Of a stretch of DNA of 35,238 nucleotides, positions 1 through 7,599 are shown one piece after another. Position 1 is the stretch's first letter. The number at the start of each line of letters is the position of its first letter. The DNA is from JALYLC01 sp035696365. Lineage in GTDB: Bacteria > Actinomycetota > Thermoleophilia > Gaiellales > JALYLC01. The notes beneath the pieces were generated by a model. The model searched no databases. It was not told the DNA's origin and saw only the letters and a program-made list of their open reading frames with translations. The position numbers and the translations under genes are program-made. The stretch covers positions 1-35,238 of the forward strand of contig DASRQS010000138.1 of the NCBI GenBank assembly GCA_035696365.1, written 5' to 3'.

Positions 1-2
1 AG

Positions 3-146
3 TGGGTGCGTATCCAGAGTGAGGGGCAGCGCCTCGAGCTCGTGATCGAGCGCTACGACGGGGCTCGAGTGCGCCTGGCGGCGACCATGCGCCGGCTGCG
101 CGAGAACGAGGTGCGTCTCGCCGCTGCGCGCACCAATCTGAGCCGA
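3..146 (+). pseudogene. Upstream coiled-coil fragment of the C40 peptidase gene, out of frame with its catalytic domain
   Basis: The third forward frame reads as a charged, helical segment up to about position 146, with repeated Glu/Arg/Leu spacing (for example RYDGARVRLAATMRRL and LAAARTNLSR). This is typical of the coiled-coil region that precedes the catalytic domain in secreted actinobacterial NlpC/P60 peptidases. It then turns into arginine- and proline-rich nonsense, and the recognisable protein resumes in the second frame (TVVNDIGAV). Intact relatives have a much longer linker and coil between these two parts. I infer an internal deletion with a frame change. The gene's 5' end, with any signal peptide, lies outside the window. 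A sequencing or assembly error is possible. Confidence 0.6.
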
Positions 147-169
147 CCGTCGTCAATGACATCGGCGCC

Positions 170-598
170 GTGGCCACCGATCAGGCGGCGGCGTCCACTT
201 CGAGCGGTTCGACCTCGCCCGCTGTCGCTCCCGCTCCCTCGTCGCTGGGTGCCGCTGCGGTGAACTTCGCCGTTGGCCAGCTCGGTATGCCGTACGTCTG
301 GGGTGGCGCAGCACCAGGAGGGTTCGACTGCTCGGGGCTCGTCAGCTGGGCGTTCGCACAGGCCGGACGCTCTGGCTTGCCCCACTACACAGGCTCGCTG
401 TGGACCTCGGGAACACAGATCCCTTCACAGGCGGACTTGGCGCCCGGCGATCTGGTGTTCTTCCATGGCCTCGGCCATATGGGGATCTACATGGGGCACG
501 ATCAGTTCGTCCACGCACCGCACACCGGCGATGTCGTCAAGATCTCATTGCTCTCCGCCTACCGCGGCTATGTCGGGGCCGTGCGCAGCAGTGGATGA
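170..598 (+). CDS. NlpC/P60 (C40) peptidoglycan peptidase catalytic domain
   Basis: This frame encodes a complete NlpC/P60 domain of the cell-wall D-glutamyl-diamino acid endopeptidase type. Residues about 26-140 hold the fold: the YVWGG segment, the catalytic Cys54 in DCSG, His103 in GHMGIY and a third polar residue, His115, in FVHAP. A low-complexity Ala/Ser/Pro linker (residues 5-25) precedes it. The GTG at 170 is only the first possible start in this frame; it has no ribosome-binding site and no signal peptide, so the domain was almost certainly once the C-terminus of the longer protein whose coil is seen in another frame just upstream. Unless the frame break is an error, the protein is probably not exported. 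The domain itself looks intact. A strong hairpin follows the stop. Confidence 0.8.
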   Translation: MATDQAAASTSSGSTSPAVAPAPSSLGAAAVNFAVGQLGMPYVWGGAAPGGFDCSGLVSWAFAQAGRSGLPHYTGSLWTSGTQIPSQADLAPGDLVFFHGLGHMGIYMGHDQFVHAPHTGDVVKISLLSAYRGYVGAVRSSG

Positions 599-627
599 CC
601 TGCCTGCGCGTGAGAGCGTGGTGGCTG

Positions 628-650
628 GCCGTAGCGTTCAGCGCTACGGC
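628..650. terminator. Bidirectional hairpin between convergent genes
   Basis: Perfect 9-bp inverted repeat GCCGTAGCG / CGCTACGGC with a 5-nt loop (TTCAG). It lies 30 nt after the C40 peptidase stop, and its right arm contains the stop codon of the convergent membrane-protein gene. There is no T tract. The position between converging genes supports a shared terminator. Confidence 0.6.
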
Positions 651-1636
651 GTAGACGTGGGGGAAGGATCAGGCGATTCCGGCGGCGGCTCGGTCTCGGC
701 CTCTCCGCTCGCCGCTGCCTCGAGATCGCCTGCCTCGCCTTCCTTCTTCTTGCGGAAGTGGACGAGACGGCGCGTCGCTTTCCAGCCGATCTCACGTGCG
801 AGCAGTACGAGACCGAAGCCGACGTTCCAGGCGGTCGTGATGATCTGCTGCCCGATCGCGTAGGCGCTGATGGCGCTTGCCGGCGCCACGCCTTTCAGCA
901 CCACCGATGCGAGGGCCGTCTGCGCGCCGACGGCACCCGGCGCGATTGCGACGGTCGACGAGATCGAGCTCGCCGCGACGATCAAGAACACGTTGGTGAG
1001 CGACACCGGAATGTGGAACGCTTTCATGAAGGTGGCGTTCACGCCCATGCGGGCGACGTAGGAGACCGCCTCGACGCCGACGACCTGCGTCAGGAACTTG
1101 CGCGGCTGGCCGAGGATGGCGCCGCCCTCCTTGGCGTTTGCCCAGGTGGTCTTGGCGCGCCTCCAGAGAATTCGCAGGCTGATCGCGATCAGCAGCGCTG
1201 ATCCGATCACCAGGAGGATCGTCAACCCCACGTGATCGGAAAACCAGCCGAAGTGCACGTCGAACGATCCCGCCTTGTCGAGGAAGAGCCAGGCGTAGAT
1301 CACGACCGCGACGACCGCGAAGAACACGTTCTCGACGACCGTCGCGCCGAGCAGGCCGCTGACGGTGGAGCCCGGGATCGAGGTGCGGAAGAAACCGAGC
1401 ATGGCCACCGTGCCCGCCGAAGCAGGTAACACGCCGTTGAGCGCGGTGCCGCCGGCGTAGTAGCTCAGGATCGGGCGATAGGTGACACCGCCCTTCGGGT
1501 ACGCCGCACGCAGGATGTTGCGCCAGGCCAGTGCCACCAGCATGGTCTGCGAGGCCTGGAACGCCAAGCCGAGGAGCAACAGCGGCAACGAGACCGCGGT
1601 CAGGTTGTCCCACAGGCTCTCGAGCCAGCTGACCAC
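644..1636 (-). CDS. Lysylphosphatidylglycerol synthase TM-region / flippase-like integral membrane protein
   Basis: 330 aa with several hydrophobic helices. It carries hallmarks of the LPG_synthase_TM (UPF0104, AglD2-like) family: ALAWRNILRAAYP near residue 40, a YYAGGTALNGVLPASAGTV-type segment around 60-80, and SSTVAIAPGAVGAQ about two thirds along. The family includes the flippase half of MprF and stand-alone proteins thought to move lipids; the substrate here is unknown. The C-terminal 40 residues are a polar Glu/Pro/Ser tail. GTG at 1636 is the only start after the upstream in-frame stop. An alternative ATG at 1683 opens another frame that ends just before this start, so a short N-terminal piece could have been lost by a frame change. 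Family assignment is good; function is not known. Confidence 0.82.
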   Translation of the reverse strand: MVSWLESLWDNLTAVSLPLLLLGLAFQASQTMLVALAWRNILRAAYPKGGVTYRPILSYYAGGTALNGVLPASAGTVAMLGFFRTSIPGSTVSGLLGATVVENVFFAVVAVVIYAWLFLDKAGSFDVHFGWFSDHVGLTILLVIGSALLIAISLRILWRRAKTTWANAKEGGAILGQPRKFLTQVVGVEAVSYVARMGVNATFMKAFHIPVSLTNVFLIVAASSISSTVAIAPGAVGAQTALASVVLKGVAPASAISAYAIGQQIITTAWNVGFGLVLLAREIGWKATRRLVHFRKKKEGEAGDLEAAASGEAETEPPPESPDPSPTSTP

Positions 1637-1725
1637 TACGCGACCACCGCTGCGGTCGTTGCGGGGGCGTCGGCGGGGGGCATCGCAAAGCGGCTGCGGT
1701 CCCTAGTCACGGAGGACACCGCCTT

Positions 1726-2018
1726 CTATTCCCGCGTGAGCGTTGCCTGGGCCTCGCGCTCGAGGTCGACAGAGCCCTCGCCGCTGACATCGACGGCGAC
1801 TCGGCGGACCGTCCCTCCGGTGAAGGTGAAAAGCTCGGTGCCCGGGTAGTCGTCGGTCACGCCGGTGCCGCCGTCCCATCCGACGCGAAGGCCTTCCCCG
1901 CGACCATGAACGTGCCGGGCTGGGTATGGATCTGTCCCTCGCCGACCTTCTGGTCGCCGTGATCCGGCTGCGAATCCCTGACATCGACGTTGATCGTGCC
2001 ACTGAACGGCTTGCTCAT
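1726..2018 (-). pseudogene. Relic of a large arylsulfatase: N-terminus joined to C-terminus, middle deleted
   Basis: ATG at 2018 opens with MSKPFSGTINVDVRDS, the start of a well-known long (about 750-800 aa) actinobacterial arylsulfatase type. After QPD the frame passes straight into HGDQKVGEGQIHTQPGTFMV, which belongs near the C-terminus of the same family. A frame change near 1870 is then needed to continue into VGWDGGTGVTDDYPG, FTFTGGTVRRVAVDVSGEG and VDLEREAQATLTRE, with the stop at 1726. The catalytic core, including the formylglycine cysteine motif, is absent. The first junction is in frame and implies loss of roughly 2 kb; the second defect is a frameshift. It differs from the intact sulfatase at 4136, which is shorter and has another N-terminus. 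The family recognition is from memory of homologues. Confidence 0.75.
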
Positions 2019-2343
2019 CTCGTCCCCTACCCTGGGTTCCAGTGCGAACCTACGACGCCTGCGGAAGCCTCGGCTCACCTGTTCGGGGTGAGATCACACG
2101 AGCCGATGGAGGCCCACCGCAACCCGCCGCCCGATCGACTGTGGTTCTTTCCTGTCCGGCTTCCGGCGGGCTTCGTCACCGGCCGGCTGCTGCGAGCGCA
2201 GCGGCACGGCCCGTTCGCGTTCGCATAGGTGAAAGCGGATGATCGATCCTTCCGCCTACGCCAGGTCGCGTAGCTTGGGGCCCAGACCGGGCTCTGAACG
2301 AGACATCGATCCGTGCACTCACCACCGAGCAAGGAGCCGGAGA
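2019..2343. other. Non-coding stretch between the sulfatase relic and two small ORFs
   Basis: About 325 bases with no convincing gene on either strand. It contains one short inverted repeat (2074-2092) and, at its right end, the ribosome-binding site of the next ORF. The open frames here are arginine-rich shadows. Confidence 0.5.
2074..2092. repeat. Short inverted repeat CTCACC-N7-GGTGAG
   Basis: A 6-bp perfect inverted repeat with loop TGTTCGG, about 55 nt upstream of the arylsulfatase relic's start on the minus strand. It could be an old operator or a weak hairpin. Confidence 0.3.
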
Positions 2344-2478
2344 ATGGCCAAGCGAGCCACGGACGTCGAAGCCGTCGACGCACACAGCGACCGTCGCGAG
2401 GCACTCACGCGGACGTCGCTGTCGATGGCCCTCGAGGCGCTCGATCCCCGCAGCGCCTCCACAGGGAGCGAGAGATGA
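2344..2478 (+). CDS. Small hypothetical protein (44 aa)
   Basis: A 44-aa hydrophilic ORF, starting MAKRATDVEAVDAHSD and ending ALDPRSASTGSER, with no recognised domain. Support comes from a near-ideal Shine-Dalgarno AAGGAG at 2331-2336, 7 nt before ATG, and a 4-nt ATGA overlap with the next ORF, which suggests translational coupling. It may serve mainly as a leader for the membrane protein that follows. I do not recognise it and infer no function. Confidence 0.45.
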   Translation: MAKRATDVEAVDAHSDRREALTRTSLSMALEALDPRSASTGSER

Positions 2479-2714
2479 GTCGCGGTGACGATGACGGCCT
2501 GGGGGCTCGATTCTGGATCTCGCTGGTGGCGATCGCGATCGGCATCGGAGTCGCCGCGGCGGTGGTTCTGCTCGTGATCGGCGCGGCCTGGGCCGCTTGG
2601 GGGTTCTTCGGCATGTTTGCCGTCTTGGCCGCTGTCGCGCTCGGCTTCGGATACTGGTACGACCGCCGCCATCCAAATGAGCGCGACTACTACGGCGGCC
2701 GGCCGCCGTCGTAG
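2475..2714 (+). CDS. Small membrane protein with two predicted TM helices (79 aa)
   Basis: 79 aa: a short charged N-terminus (MSRGDDDG), two hydrophobic stretches (about residues 13-40 and 43-62) separated by a tight turn, then a polar tail RRHPNERDYYGG. It is an alpha-helical hairpin of unknown function. AGGGAG at 2463-2468 is well placed before ATG 2475, which overlaps the stop of the preceding ORF. The hydrophobicity pattern makes it a more convincing gene than its partner. Confidence 0.6.
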   Translation: MSRGDDDGLGARFWISLVAIAIGIGVAAAVVLLVIGAAWAAWGFFGMFAVLAAVALGFGYWYDRRHPNERDYYGGRPPS

Positions 2715-2778
2715 ATCACGACCAGAGTCGGAGTCACCCGAAAGCTTGCTCAGAGCCCGTTTCAGTAGGGCGCGGCCC

Positions 2779-3033
2779 TTATGCGTGCGGCAGTTCTGCG
2801 CTCGGCTCGACGATCGCATGTGAGCTCAGCAGCGTCAGGCCGAGATCGGACAGGCGTTCGATGAGGCTGCGGAGCTCCGCCTGGTCGCGGAAGCTTCCGA
2901 CCAGGACCGTCGTGCCGGTGTCGCGCGTCAGAGTCATGCCCGCGAACAGGGGCTTGACGCGATCGCCGAGCTCCCCGTCGATGACCAGCCGATAGTTCCG
3001 AATCATGCCTCGGAGCATCGCACGTCGAGCCAT
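2779..3033 (-). CDS. Small hypothetical protein, ACT/ferredoxin-like alpha-beta pattern (84 aa)
   Basis: 84 aa. The core YRLVIDGELGDRVKPLF - TLTRDTGTTVLVGSF - DQAELRSLIERLSDLGL has alternating strand/helix/strand character like small actinobacterial proteins of unknown function often found as orphans. ATG at 3033 has GGAG about 10 nt upstream; ATG at 3006 would remove nine residues but has no properly spaced site. No catalytic motif is visible. It points the same way as the secreted protein gene upstream but is 208 nt from it, so it is probably a separate unit. Confidence 0.65.
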   Translation of the reverse strand: MARRAMLRGMIRNYRLVIDGELGDRVKPLFAGMTLTRDTGTTVLVGSFRDQAELRSLIERLSDLGLTLLSSHAIVEPSAELPHA

Positions 3034-3107
3034 GCCGCCCGTCTCCGCGCGCGACGATCACCCTGATGATTGCGATTCACTCGTCGCGAACCCACAGCGA
3101 CGACGTC

Positions 3108-3124
3108 TCACCCCATCGGGGTGA
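3108..3124. terminator. Hairpin TCACCCC-ATC-GGGGTGA
   Basis: Perfect 7-bp inverted repeat with a 3-nt loop, about 117 nt past the stop of the secreted-protein gene (minus strand) and 75 nt before the next minus-strand start. It may be a terminator for the former or an operator for the latter; there is no T tract. Confidence 0.4.
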
Positions 3125-3241
3125 AGGCCGGACGGCACGCACGAGTGCCATCGCACGCCAAATCGACCAGCGGTCCCATGACGGAGCCGCTCGACGCCAT
3201 CCTCGTTTCGGTGAACCGTCTTCCACGCTTCGAGGCCCAGG

Positions 3242-3976
3242 TCAGGCGTTGGTCGTGACCGAGATGAGCTCCGCGCGCTCGCTACCCCCCTGCTCGGTTT
3301 GCTCGAGCACGGTGCCGATTCCGCGGACGTAGAGCTTGTGATCGATGATGCCAGGCTCGAGCGGTGTCCACTCCTTCGTGAGCAAGGTGTTGGTGGTGCG
3401 AGGCCGGGTGACAGTGTGGAAGAGACCGATCACCTTGAAGTGGTCCTCGGCCTGGCCCTTGTAGTACTCCTGCCGGCCGGACTGTCCGATCCGCGGGTGG
3501 GCCGGCATGTAGATGCCCGGCTGTGCGCCGTCGAGGCCTGCCATCCAGGTACCGCTGGTGCTCCTGACGTGCCCGTTGCGGTCGAGCTCCGCGGTGTCCT
3601 CGCCGAAGTACCAGACGTTGCCGCGGGAGTCCTGCGTGTAGTAGTCGGTCGTGCGCTCGCCCAGACGACCGCGCAGGTAGAGGCGGTCGCGCACGACGAC
3701 ACAGGTGACTCCGTCGATGACCCTCGTCTCGTGCGTGACGGCCAGGACGTCCCGCGAGGGTTGCCCGTCCTTGGTACCGCGGTAGAGGTAGCGCGTTCCG
3801 GGCCTGAGCGGATACCACGGGTTGTCGACGCGCGCTGTGAAATCCGTCGCCGGCGGTCGCGTGGGCGGTGCGCCCTCCAAGCTCGGGCTGGAGTGTGCTG
3901 CGACCGCACTGCCGGTCGCGGTCAGGGCGACCGCGAGCGCGATGGTCGTCGCCGTCAGGATCCGTGTGTGATTCAC
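3242..3976 (-). CDS. Secreted protein of unknown function
   Basis: 244 aa from GTG 3976, which has GAGGAGA just upstream; the frame stays open further but without a site. The N-terminus is a clear signal peptide (basic VNHTR, hydrophobic ILTATTIALAVALTATGS, cleavage after AVAA). The mature part starts with a Pro-rich linker and then DNPWYPLRPGTRYLYRG, followed by a beta-rich domain with the recurring motifs VVVRDRLYLRGRLGERTTDYY, GNVWYFGEDTAELD and KLYVRGIGTVLEQ. Similar exported proteins occur in actinobacteria without a named function; I know of no catalytic residues. It is divergent from the sulfatase operon, with an inverted repeat in the shared upstream region, so co-regulation is possible. 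Confidence 0.8.
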   Translation of the reverse strand: MNHTRILTATTIALAVALTATGSAVAAHSSPSLEGAPPTRPPATDFTARVDNPWYPLRPGTRYLYRGTKDGQPSRDVLAVTHETRVIDGVTCVVVRDRLYLRGRLGERTTDYYTQDSRGNVWYFGEDTAELDRNGHVRSTSGTWMAGLDGAQPGIYMPAHPRIGQSGRQEYYKGQAEDHFKVIGLFHTVTRPRTTNTLLTKEWTPLEPGIIDHKLYVRGIGTVLEQTEQGGSERAELISVTTNA

Positions 3977-4019
3977 AATCGTCTCCTCGGGTAGGTGGAA
4001 AAGACGGTACAGGCGGCAC

Positions 4020-4061
4020 ATGAATGCGCCATGACGTCGCCGGCGCGACCATCGCATTCAT
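4020..4061. promoter_or_regulatory. Perfect 9-bp inverted repeat in a divergent promoter region (candidate operator)
   Basis: ATGAATGCG (4020-4028) and its exact reverse complement CGCATTCAT (4053-4061) are separated by 24 nt, so the arms sit 33 bp apart, about three helical turns. They lie between the divergent starts at 3976 (minus) and 4136 (plus). A regulator bound to both arms could control the sulfatase operon and the secreted protein. No regulator gene adjoins. Confidence 0.4.
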
Positions 4062-4135
4062 CCGAGTCGGGTGATGCGCGGGCGCCTCTCGGACGCGGAT
4101 GGTTGCACGTCGGCAGCTGAACTCGGGGGTGCGGA

Positions 4136-5674
4136 ATGCCCGACAAGCCCAATGTCCTGGTCATCTGGGGCGATGACATCGGAATCACGAATCTGAGCTG
4201 CTACAGCGACGGATTGATGGGGTACCGGACTCCGAACATCGACCGCATCGCCAACGAGGGAATGCGGTTCACCGACTCCTACGGCGAGCAGAGTTGCACG
4301 GCCGGGCGGTCCTCGTTCATCACGGGCCAGAGCGTCTTCCGAACGGGGTTGAGCAAGGTCGGCATGCCCGGCGCCGACGTCGGTCTGCAGCCGGAGGACG
4401 TGACGATCGCCGAGTTGCTCAAACCGCTCGGCTACGCCACCGGGCAGTTCGGCAAGAACCACCTCGGCGACCTCAACAAGTTCCTGCCGACCGCTCACGG
4501 CTTCGACGAGTTCTTCGGCAACCTCTACCACCTCAATGCCGAGGAGGAGCCCGAGTCGCCCAACTGGCCATCGCAGGAGGAGTTCCCGCACTTCAACGAG
4601 CGCTTCAGGCCCCGCGGGGTGATGCGCTCGTGGGCGACGGAGGACGACGACCCGACCGAGGACCCGCGCTATGGACGAGTCGGCCACCAGCGGATCGAGG
4701 ACACAGGCCCGCTCACGAAGAAGCGGATGGAGACGATCGACGACGAGGTGCTCGAGCACGCGCTCGACTTCCTCGACCGCCAGGCCGCCGCCGGCACGCC
4801 GTTCTTCTGCTGGGTGAATACGACCCACATGCACCTCCGCACCTATCCGAAGCCGGAGAGCGTGGGTCAGGCCGGGCGCTGGCAGTCGCCCTACCACGAC
4901 ACGATGATCGACCACGACAAGGCCGTCGGGGCGCTGCTGGACAAGCTCGATGCGCTCGGCCTGGCCGAGGACACGATCGTCGTCTACAGCACCGATAACG
5001 GCCCGCATATGAACACCTGGCCTGATGGGGGCATGACGCCGTTCCGCAGCGAGAAGAACACCAACTGGGAGGGGGCGTTCCGGGTTCCCGAGGTGATCCG
5101 CTGGCCGGGCAAGATCCCCGCGGGCGTCGTCTCCAACGAGATCCTTCAGCACCACGACTGGCTGCCGACATTCCTGGCGGCAGCGGGCGAGCCCGACATC
5201 GTCGAGATGCTCAAGGCCGGGCACACGATCGGCGACACCACCTTCAAGGTCCACATCGACGGCTACAACCTGCTGCCGTATCTGACCGGCGAGGTCGACA
5301 CGTCGCCGCGCAAGGGGCTCGTCTACTTCTCCGACGACGGCGACGTCTTGGCGCTGCGCTTCGACAACTGGAAGGTCGTCTTCATGGAGCAGCGCGTGCA
5401 GGGCACGCTGCGCATCTGGGCCGAGCCGTTCGTCGCCCTGCGCGTGCCGAAGCTCTTCAACCTCCGCACCGACCCGTTCGAGCGCGCCGACATCACGTCG
5501 AACACGTACTACGACTGGCTGGTTGAGAACGACTACATCATCCTCGCGGGAATGGGCCTAATCGCGAACTTCCTCGCGACGTTCCAGGAGTTCCCGCCGC
5601 GCCAGAAGGCCGCCAGCTTCACCATCGATCAGGTCGTCGCCAAGCTCGAGAGCGCGCTGGCGTCAGGCCGATGA
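4136..5674 (+). CDS. Type I sulfatase (arylsulfatase family), formylglycine-dependent
   Basis: 512 aa, no signal peptide, so probably cytoplasmic. It is a sulfatase of the alkaline phosphatase superfamily: metal-binding DD at 13-14 in VIWGDDIG, TPNIDRIANEG at 32-42, the modification site Cys54 in SCTAGR, GKNHLGD near 110 and STDNGPH near 285. The core motif is C-x-A-x-R rather than the commoner C-x-P-x-R; Ala at this position is a known variant accepted by formylglycine-generating enzymes. Substrate cannot be told. It is first in an operon: its stop overlaps the HAD gene start (ATGA), and the activating enzyme follows. The ribosome-binding site is weak (GGGGGTGCGG). GC-rich codon use matches the surroundings. 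Confidence 0.92.
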   Translation: MPDKPNVLVIWGDDIGITNLSCYSDGLMGYRTPNIDRIANEGMRFTDSYGEQSCTAGRSSFITGQSVFRTGLSKVGMPGADVGLQPEDVTIAELLKPLGYATGQFGKNHLGDLNKFLPTAHGFDEFFGNLYHLNAEEEPESPNWPSQEEFPHFNERFRPRGVMRSWATEDDDPTEDPRYGRVGHQRIEDTGPLTKKRMETIDDEVLEHALDFLDRQAAAGTPFFCWVNTTHMHLRTYPKPESVGQAGRWQSPYHDTMIDHDKAVGALLDKLDALGLAEDTIVVYSTDNGPHMNTWPDGGMTPFRSEKNTNWEGAFRVPEVIRWPGKIPAGVVSNEILQHHDWLPTFLAAAGEPDIVEMLKAGHTIGDTTFKVHIDGYNLLPYLTGEVDTSPRKGLVYFSDDGDVLALRFDNWKVVFMEQRVQGTLRIWAEPFVALRVPKLFNLRTDPFERADITSNTYYDWLVENDYIILAGMGLIANFLATFQEFPPRQKAASFTIDQVVAKLESALASGR

Positions 5675-6585
5675 CCCTCGCGTCGTGGAATGAAGGAGCC
5701 GCGCGAGCGGCGATCCTGGACTACCTCGCGCGCATCTCGGCGGACGGGGGGCCGGAGTACGTCCCGCCCGCCGAGCGCATCGCCGTGGTCGACAACGACG
5801 GCACCCTCTGGTGCGAGAAGCCCGCCTACGTGCAGGCATTCTTCATCCTCGAGCGACTGCACGCCCGAGCCGCCGCGGACCCGGAGCTCGCCGCGCGCGA
5901 TGTGGTCAAGGTGCTTCGGGCCAACGACCTCGTGGGGGCGAGCAAGCAGGGCACCGCCGCGGTGCTCGGAGTGCTGCTCGACATGCACTCCGGCCTCACC
6001 ACGGACGAGTTCGAGGAAGCCGTCGCCCGCTGGCAAGAGCGCTTTCGGCACCCTCGCTTCGGTGGGCCTGTCGCCGAGCTCGTCTACGCGCCGATGGTCG
6101 AGCTGCTCGAACTGCTGCGCGAGCACGACTTCCGGATCTTCATCGTCACGGGCGGCGGCGTCGATTTTCTCCGGCCTCTCGCGGCGCAGCTCTACGGCGT
6201 ACAGCCCGACGACGTCATCGGCTCGGCGGTCCGGGTGGAATTCAAGCGCCGCGACGGCAAGGTGGAGCTCGTTCGCACGGCCGCGCTCGCCGGCTCGCCG
6301 AACGAGGGCCCGCCGAAGGTCGCCAGCATTCACGCTCACATCGGGCGACGCCCGATCGTCGCGGCGGGCAACAGCGCCGGCGACAGCGAGATGCTCGAGT
6401 TCGCGCACACCGGTGCGCGTCCGTCGCTCTGCATCGTCGTGGACCACGACGACGCAGAGCGAGAGTACGCCTACAGCGGAAAGGCGCTGACCAATTCGAA
6501 CGCCGAGCCGATCCTGACGACGGCGCAGCGGTTCGGCTGGACGGTCGCGAGCATGCGTAACGACTGGAGCCGCGTGTTCGCATGA
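5671..6585 (+). CDS. HAD-superfamily phosphatase (phosphoserine phosphatase-like)
   Basis: 304 aa. HAD motif I is VVDNDGTLW with nucleophile Asp41 and acid/base Asp43; motif II is FIVTGGG near residue 160; motif IV is GNSAGDSEML near 235, with an upstream lysine available as motif III. An inserted helical cap lies between motifs I and II. The overall form resembles exported or orphan haloacid dehalogenase-like phosphatases annotated near sulfatases. The natural substrate is not visible from sequence. It overlaps both neighbours by 4 nt (ATGA at 5671 and at 6582), so the three proteins are likely made together; a role in processing the desulfated product is inference. Confidence 0.88.
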   Translation: MTLASWNEGAARAAILDYLARISADGGPEYVPPAERIAVVDNDGTLWCEKPAYVQAFFILERLHARAAADPELAARDVVKVLRANDLVGASKQGTAAVLGVLLDMHSGLTTDEFEEAVARWQERFRHPRFGGPVAELVYAPMVELLELLREHDFRIFIVTGGGVDFLRPLAAQLYGVQPDDVIGSAVRVEFKRRDGKVELVRTAALAGSPNEGPPKVASIHAHIGRRPIVAAGNSAGDSEMLEFAHTGARPSLCIVVDHDDAEREYAYSGKALTNSNAEPILTTAQRFGWTVASMRNDWSRVFA

Positions 6586-7439
6586 CGGCCGCGACGAAAT
6601 GGATCGCCGCTGGGACGTTCCGGATGGGCTCCGACAGGCACTACCCCGAGGAGGCGCCGAGCCGTGAGGTCACGCTCGACGGCTTCTGGATCGCCGCGTA
6701 CGCAGTTACCAACCGCGAGTTCTCGGACTTCGTGCGCGAGACCGGGTACGTGACCGTCGCCGAGCGGCCACTCGACCCGGCCGACTTCCCGGGCGCGCCG
6801 GCGGACAACCTCCAACCCGGGTCGCTCGTGTTCACGGGGACGCCGGGCCCGGTCGACCTCCGGCATCTCAACCAGTGGTGGGCGTGGACGCCCGGCGCGT
6901 GCTGGCACCGTCCCGAGGGGCCGCGAACCAGCCTCGCCGGCCGCGAGGATCATCCCGTCGTCCACGTGGCATACGAGGACGCAGACTCCTACGCAACGTG
7001 GGCGGGCAAGCGGCTCCCCTCCGAAGCCGAGTGGGAGTACGCCGCCCGCGGAGGCCTCGACGGCACCGCCTACACGTGGGGCAACGACCCCGAGACCAGC
7101 GGTGAGCGACTCGCCAACTACTGGCACGGCGACTTCCCGTGGCGGCCCGAGGCGAGCTATGGGGCGACCACGACCGCCGGGTCGTTCCCGGCCAACGGCC
7201 ACGGGCTATACGACATGGCGGGGAACGTCTGGGAATGGACCGGTGACTGGTACGGCGGCTCCGAGGAGGCCAGTCTCGACAGGGGCCAGCCGCAGTTCCC
7301 CGTCGCGCGCAAGGTGGTCAAGGGCGGCTCGTTTCTGTGTGCCGACAGCTACTGCATGCGCTACCGCCCTGCCGCCCGGCGCGCGCAGATGATCGACACC
7401 GGAATGAGCCACGTCGGCTTTCGCTGCGCCGGGGCCTGA
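6582..7439 (+). CDS. Formylglycine-generating enzyme (SUMF1/FGE family)
   Basis: 285 aa, full FGE-sulfatase domain. It opens with IAAGTFRMGSDRHYPEEAP and contains VTNREFSDFV, HPVVHVAYEDADSYATWAGKRLP, GLYDMAGNVWEWTGDW and KVVKGGSFLCADSYC. Cys253 and Cys258 match the paired copper-binding active-site cysteines of aerobic FGE (C-x4-C), so this is a true oxidase and not one of the many cysteine-less relatives. It converts the sulfatase Cys54 to formylglycine using O2. Its coupling to the sulfatase gene two positions upstream makes the operon self-sufficient for sulfatase activation, and lack of a signal peptide agrees with co-translational action in the cytoplasm. Confidence 0.92.
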   Translation: MTAATKWIAAGTFRMGSDRHYPEEAPSREVTLDGFWIAAYAVTNREFSDFVRETGYVTVAERPLDPADFPGAPADNLQPGSLVFTGTPGPVDLRHLNQWWAWTPGACWHRPEGPRTSLAGREDHPVVHVAYEDADSYATWAGKRLPSEAEWEYAARGGLDGTAYTWGNDPETSGERLANYWHGDFPWRPEASYGATTTAGSFPANGHGLYDMAGNVWEWTGDWYGGSEEASLDRGQPQFPVARKVVKGGSFLCADSYCMRYRPAARRAQMIDTGMSHVGFRCAGA

Positions 7440-7467
7440 CGAGGGTAGGCACGCCCGCACAATTGGA

Positions 7468-7599
7468 TCAACTCGAGGACTGCACGACGAGATACACGCC
7501 GTAGCCGGCCAGCGCAAGGGCAGCGAGTGCCTCCGCACGTTCGCCCCACGCCTCGTTGAGTCGCGTCCCGTGGCGCAGGCCGACCTGAGCGACGATGAG
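7468..7599 (-). pseudogene. 3' fragment of a membrane-protein gene, possibly MntP-like
   Basis: Minus-strand reading gives LIVAQVGLRHGTRLNE - WGERAEALAALALAGYGVYLVVQ followed by a stop. This resembles the last helix of a manganese efflux pump (MntP) or similar exporter. The frame is open back to the stop of the next gene upstream, but there is no start, no ribosome-binding site and no further recognisable helices. I read it as a remnant; chance is possible given its length. Confidence 0.3.
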
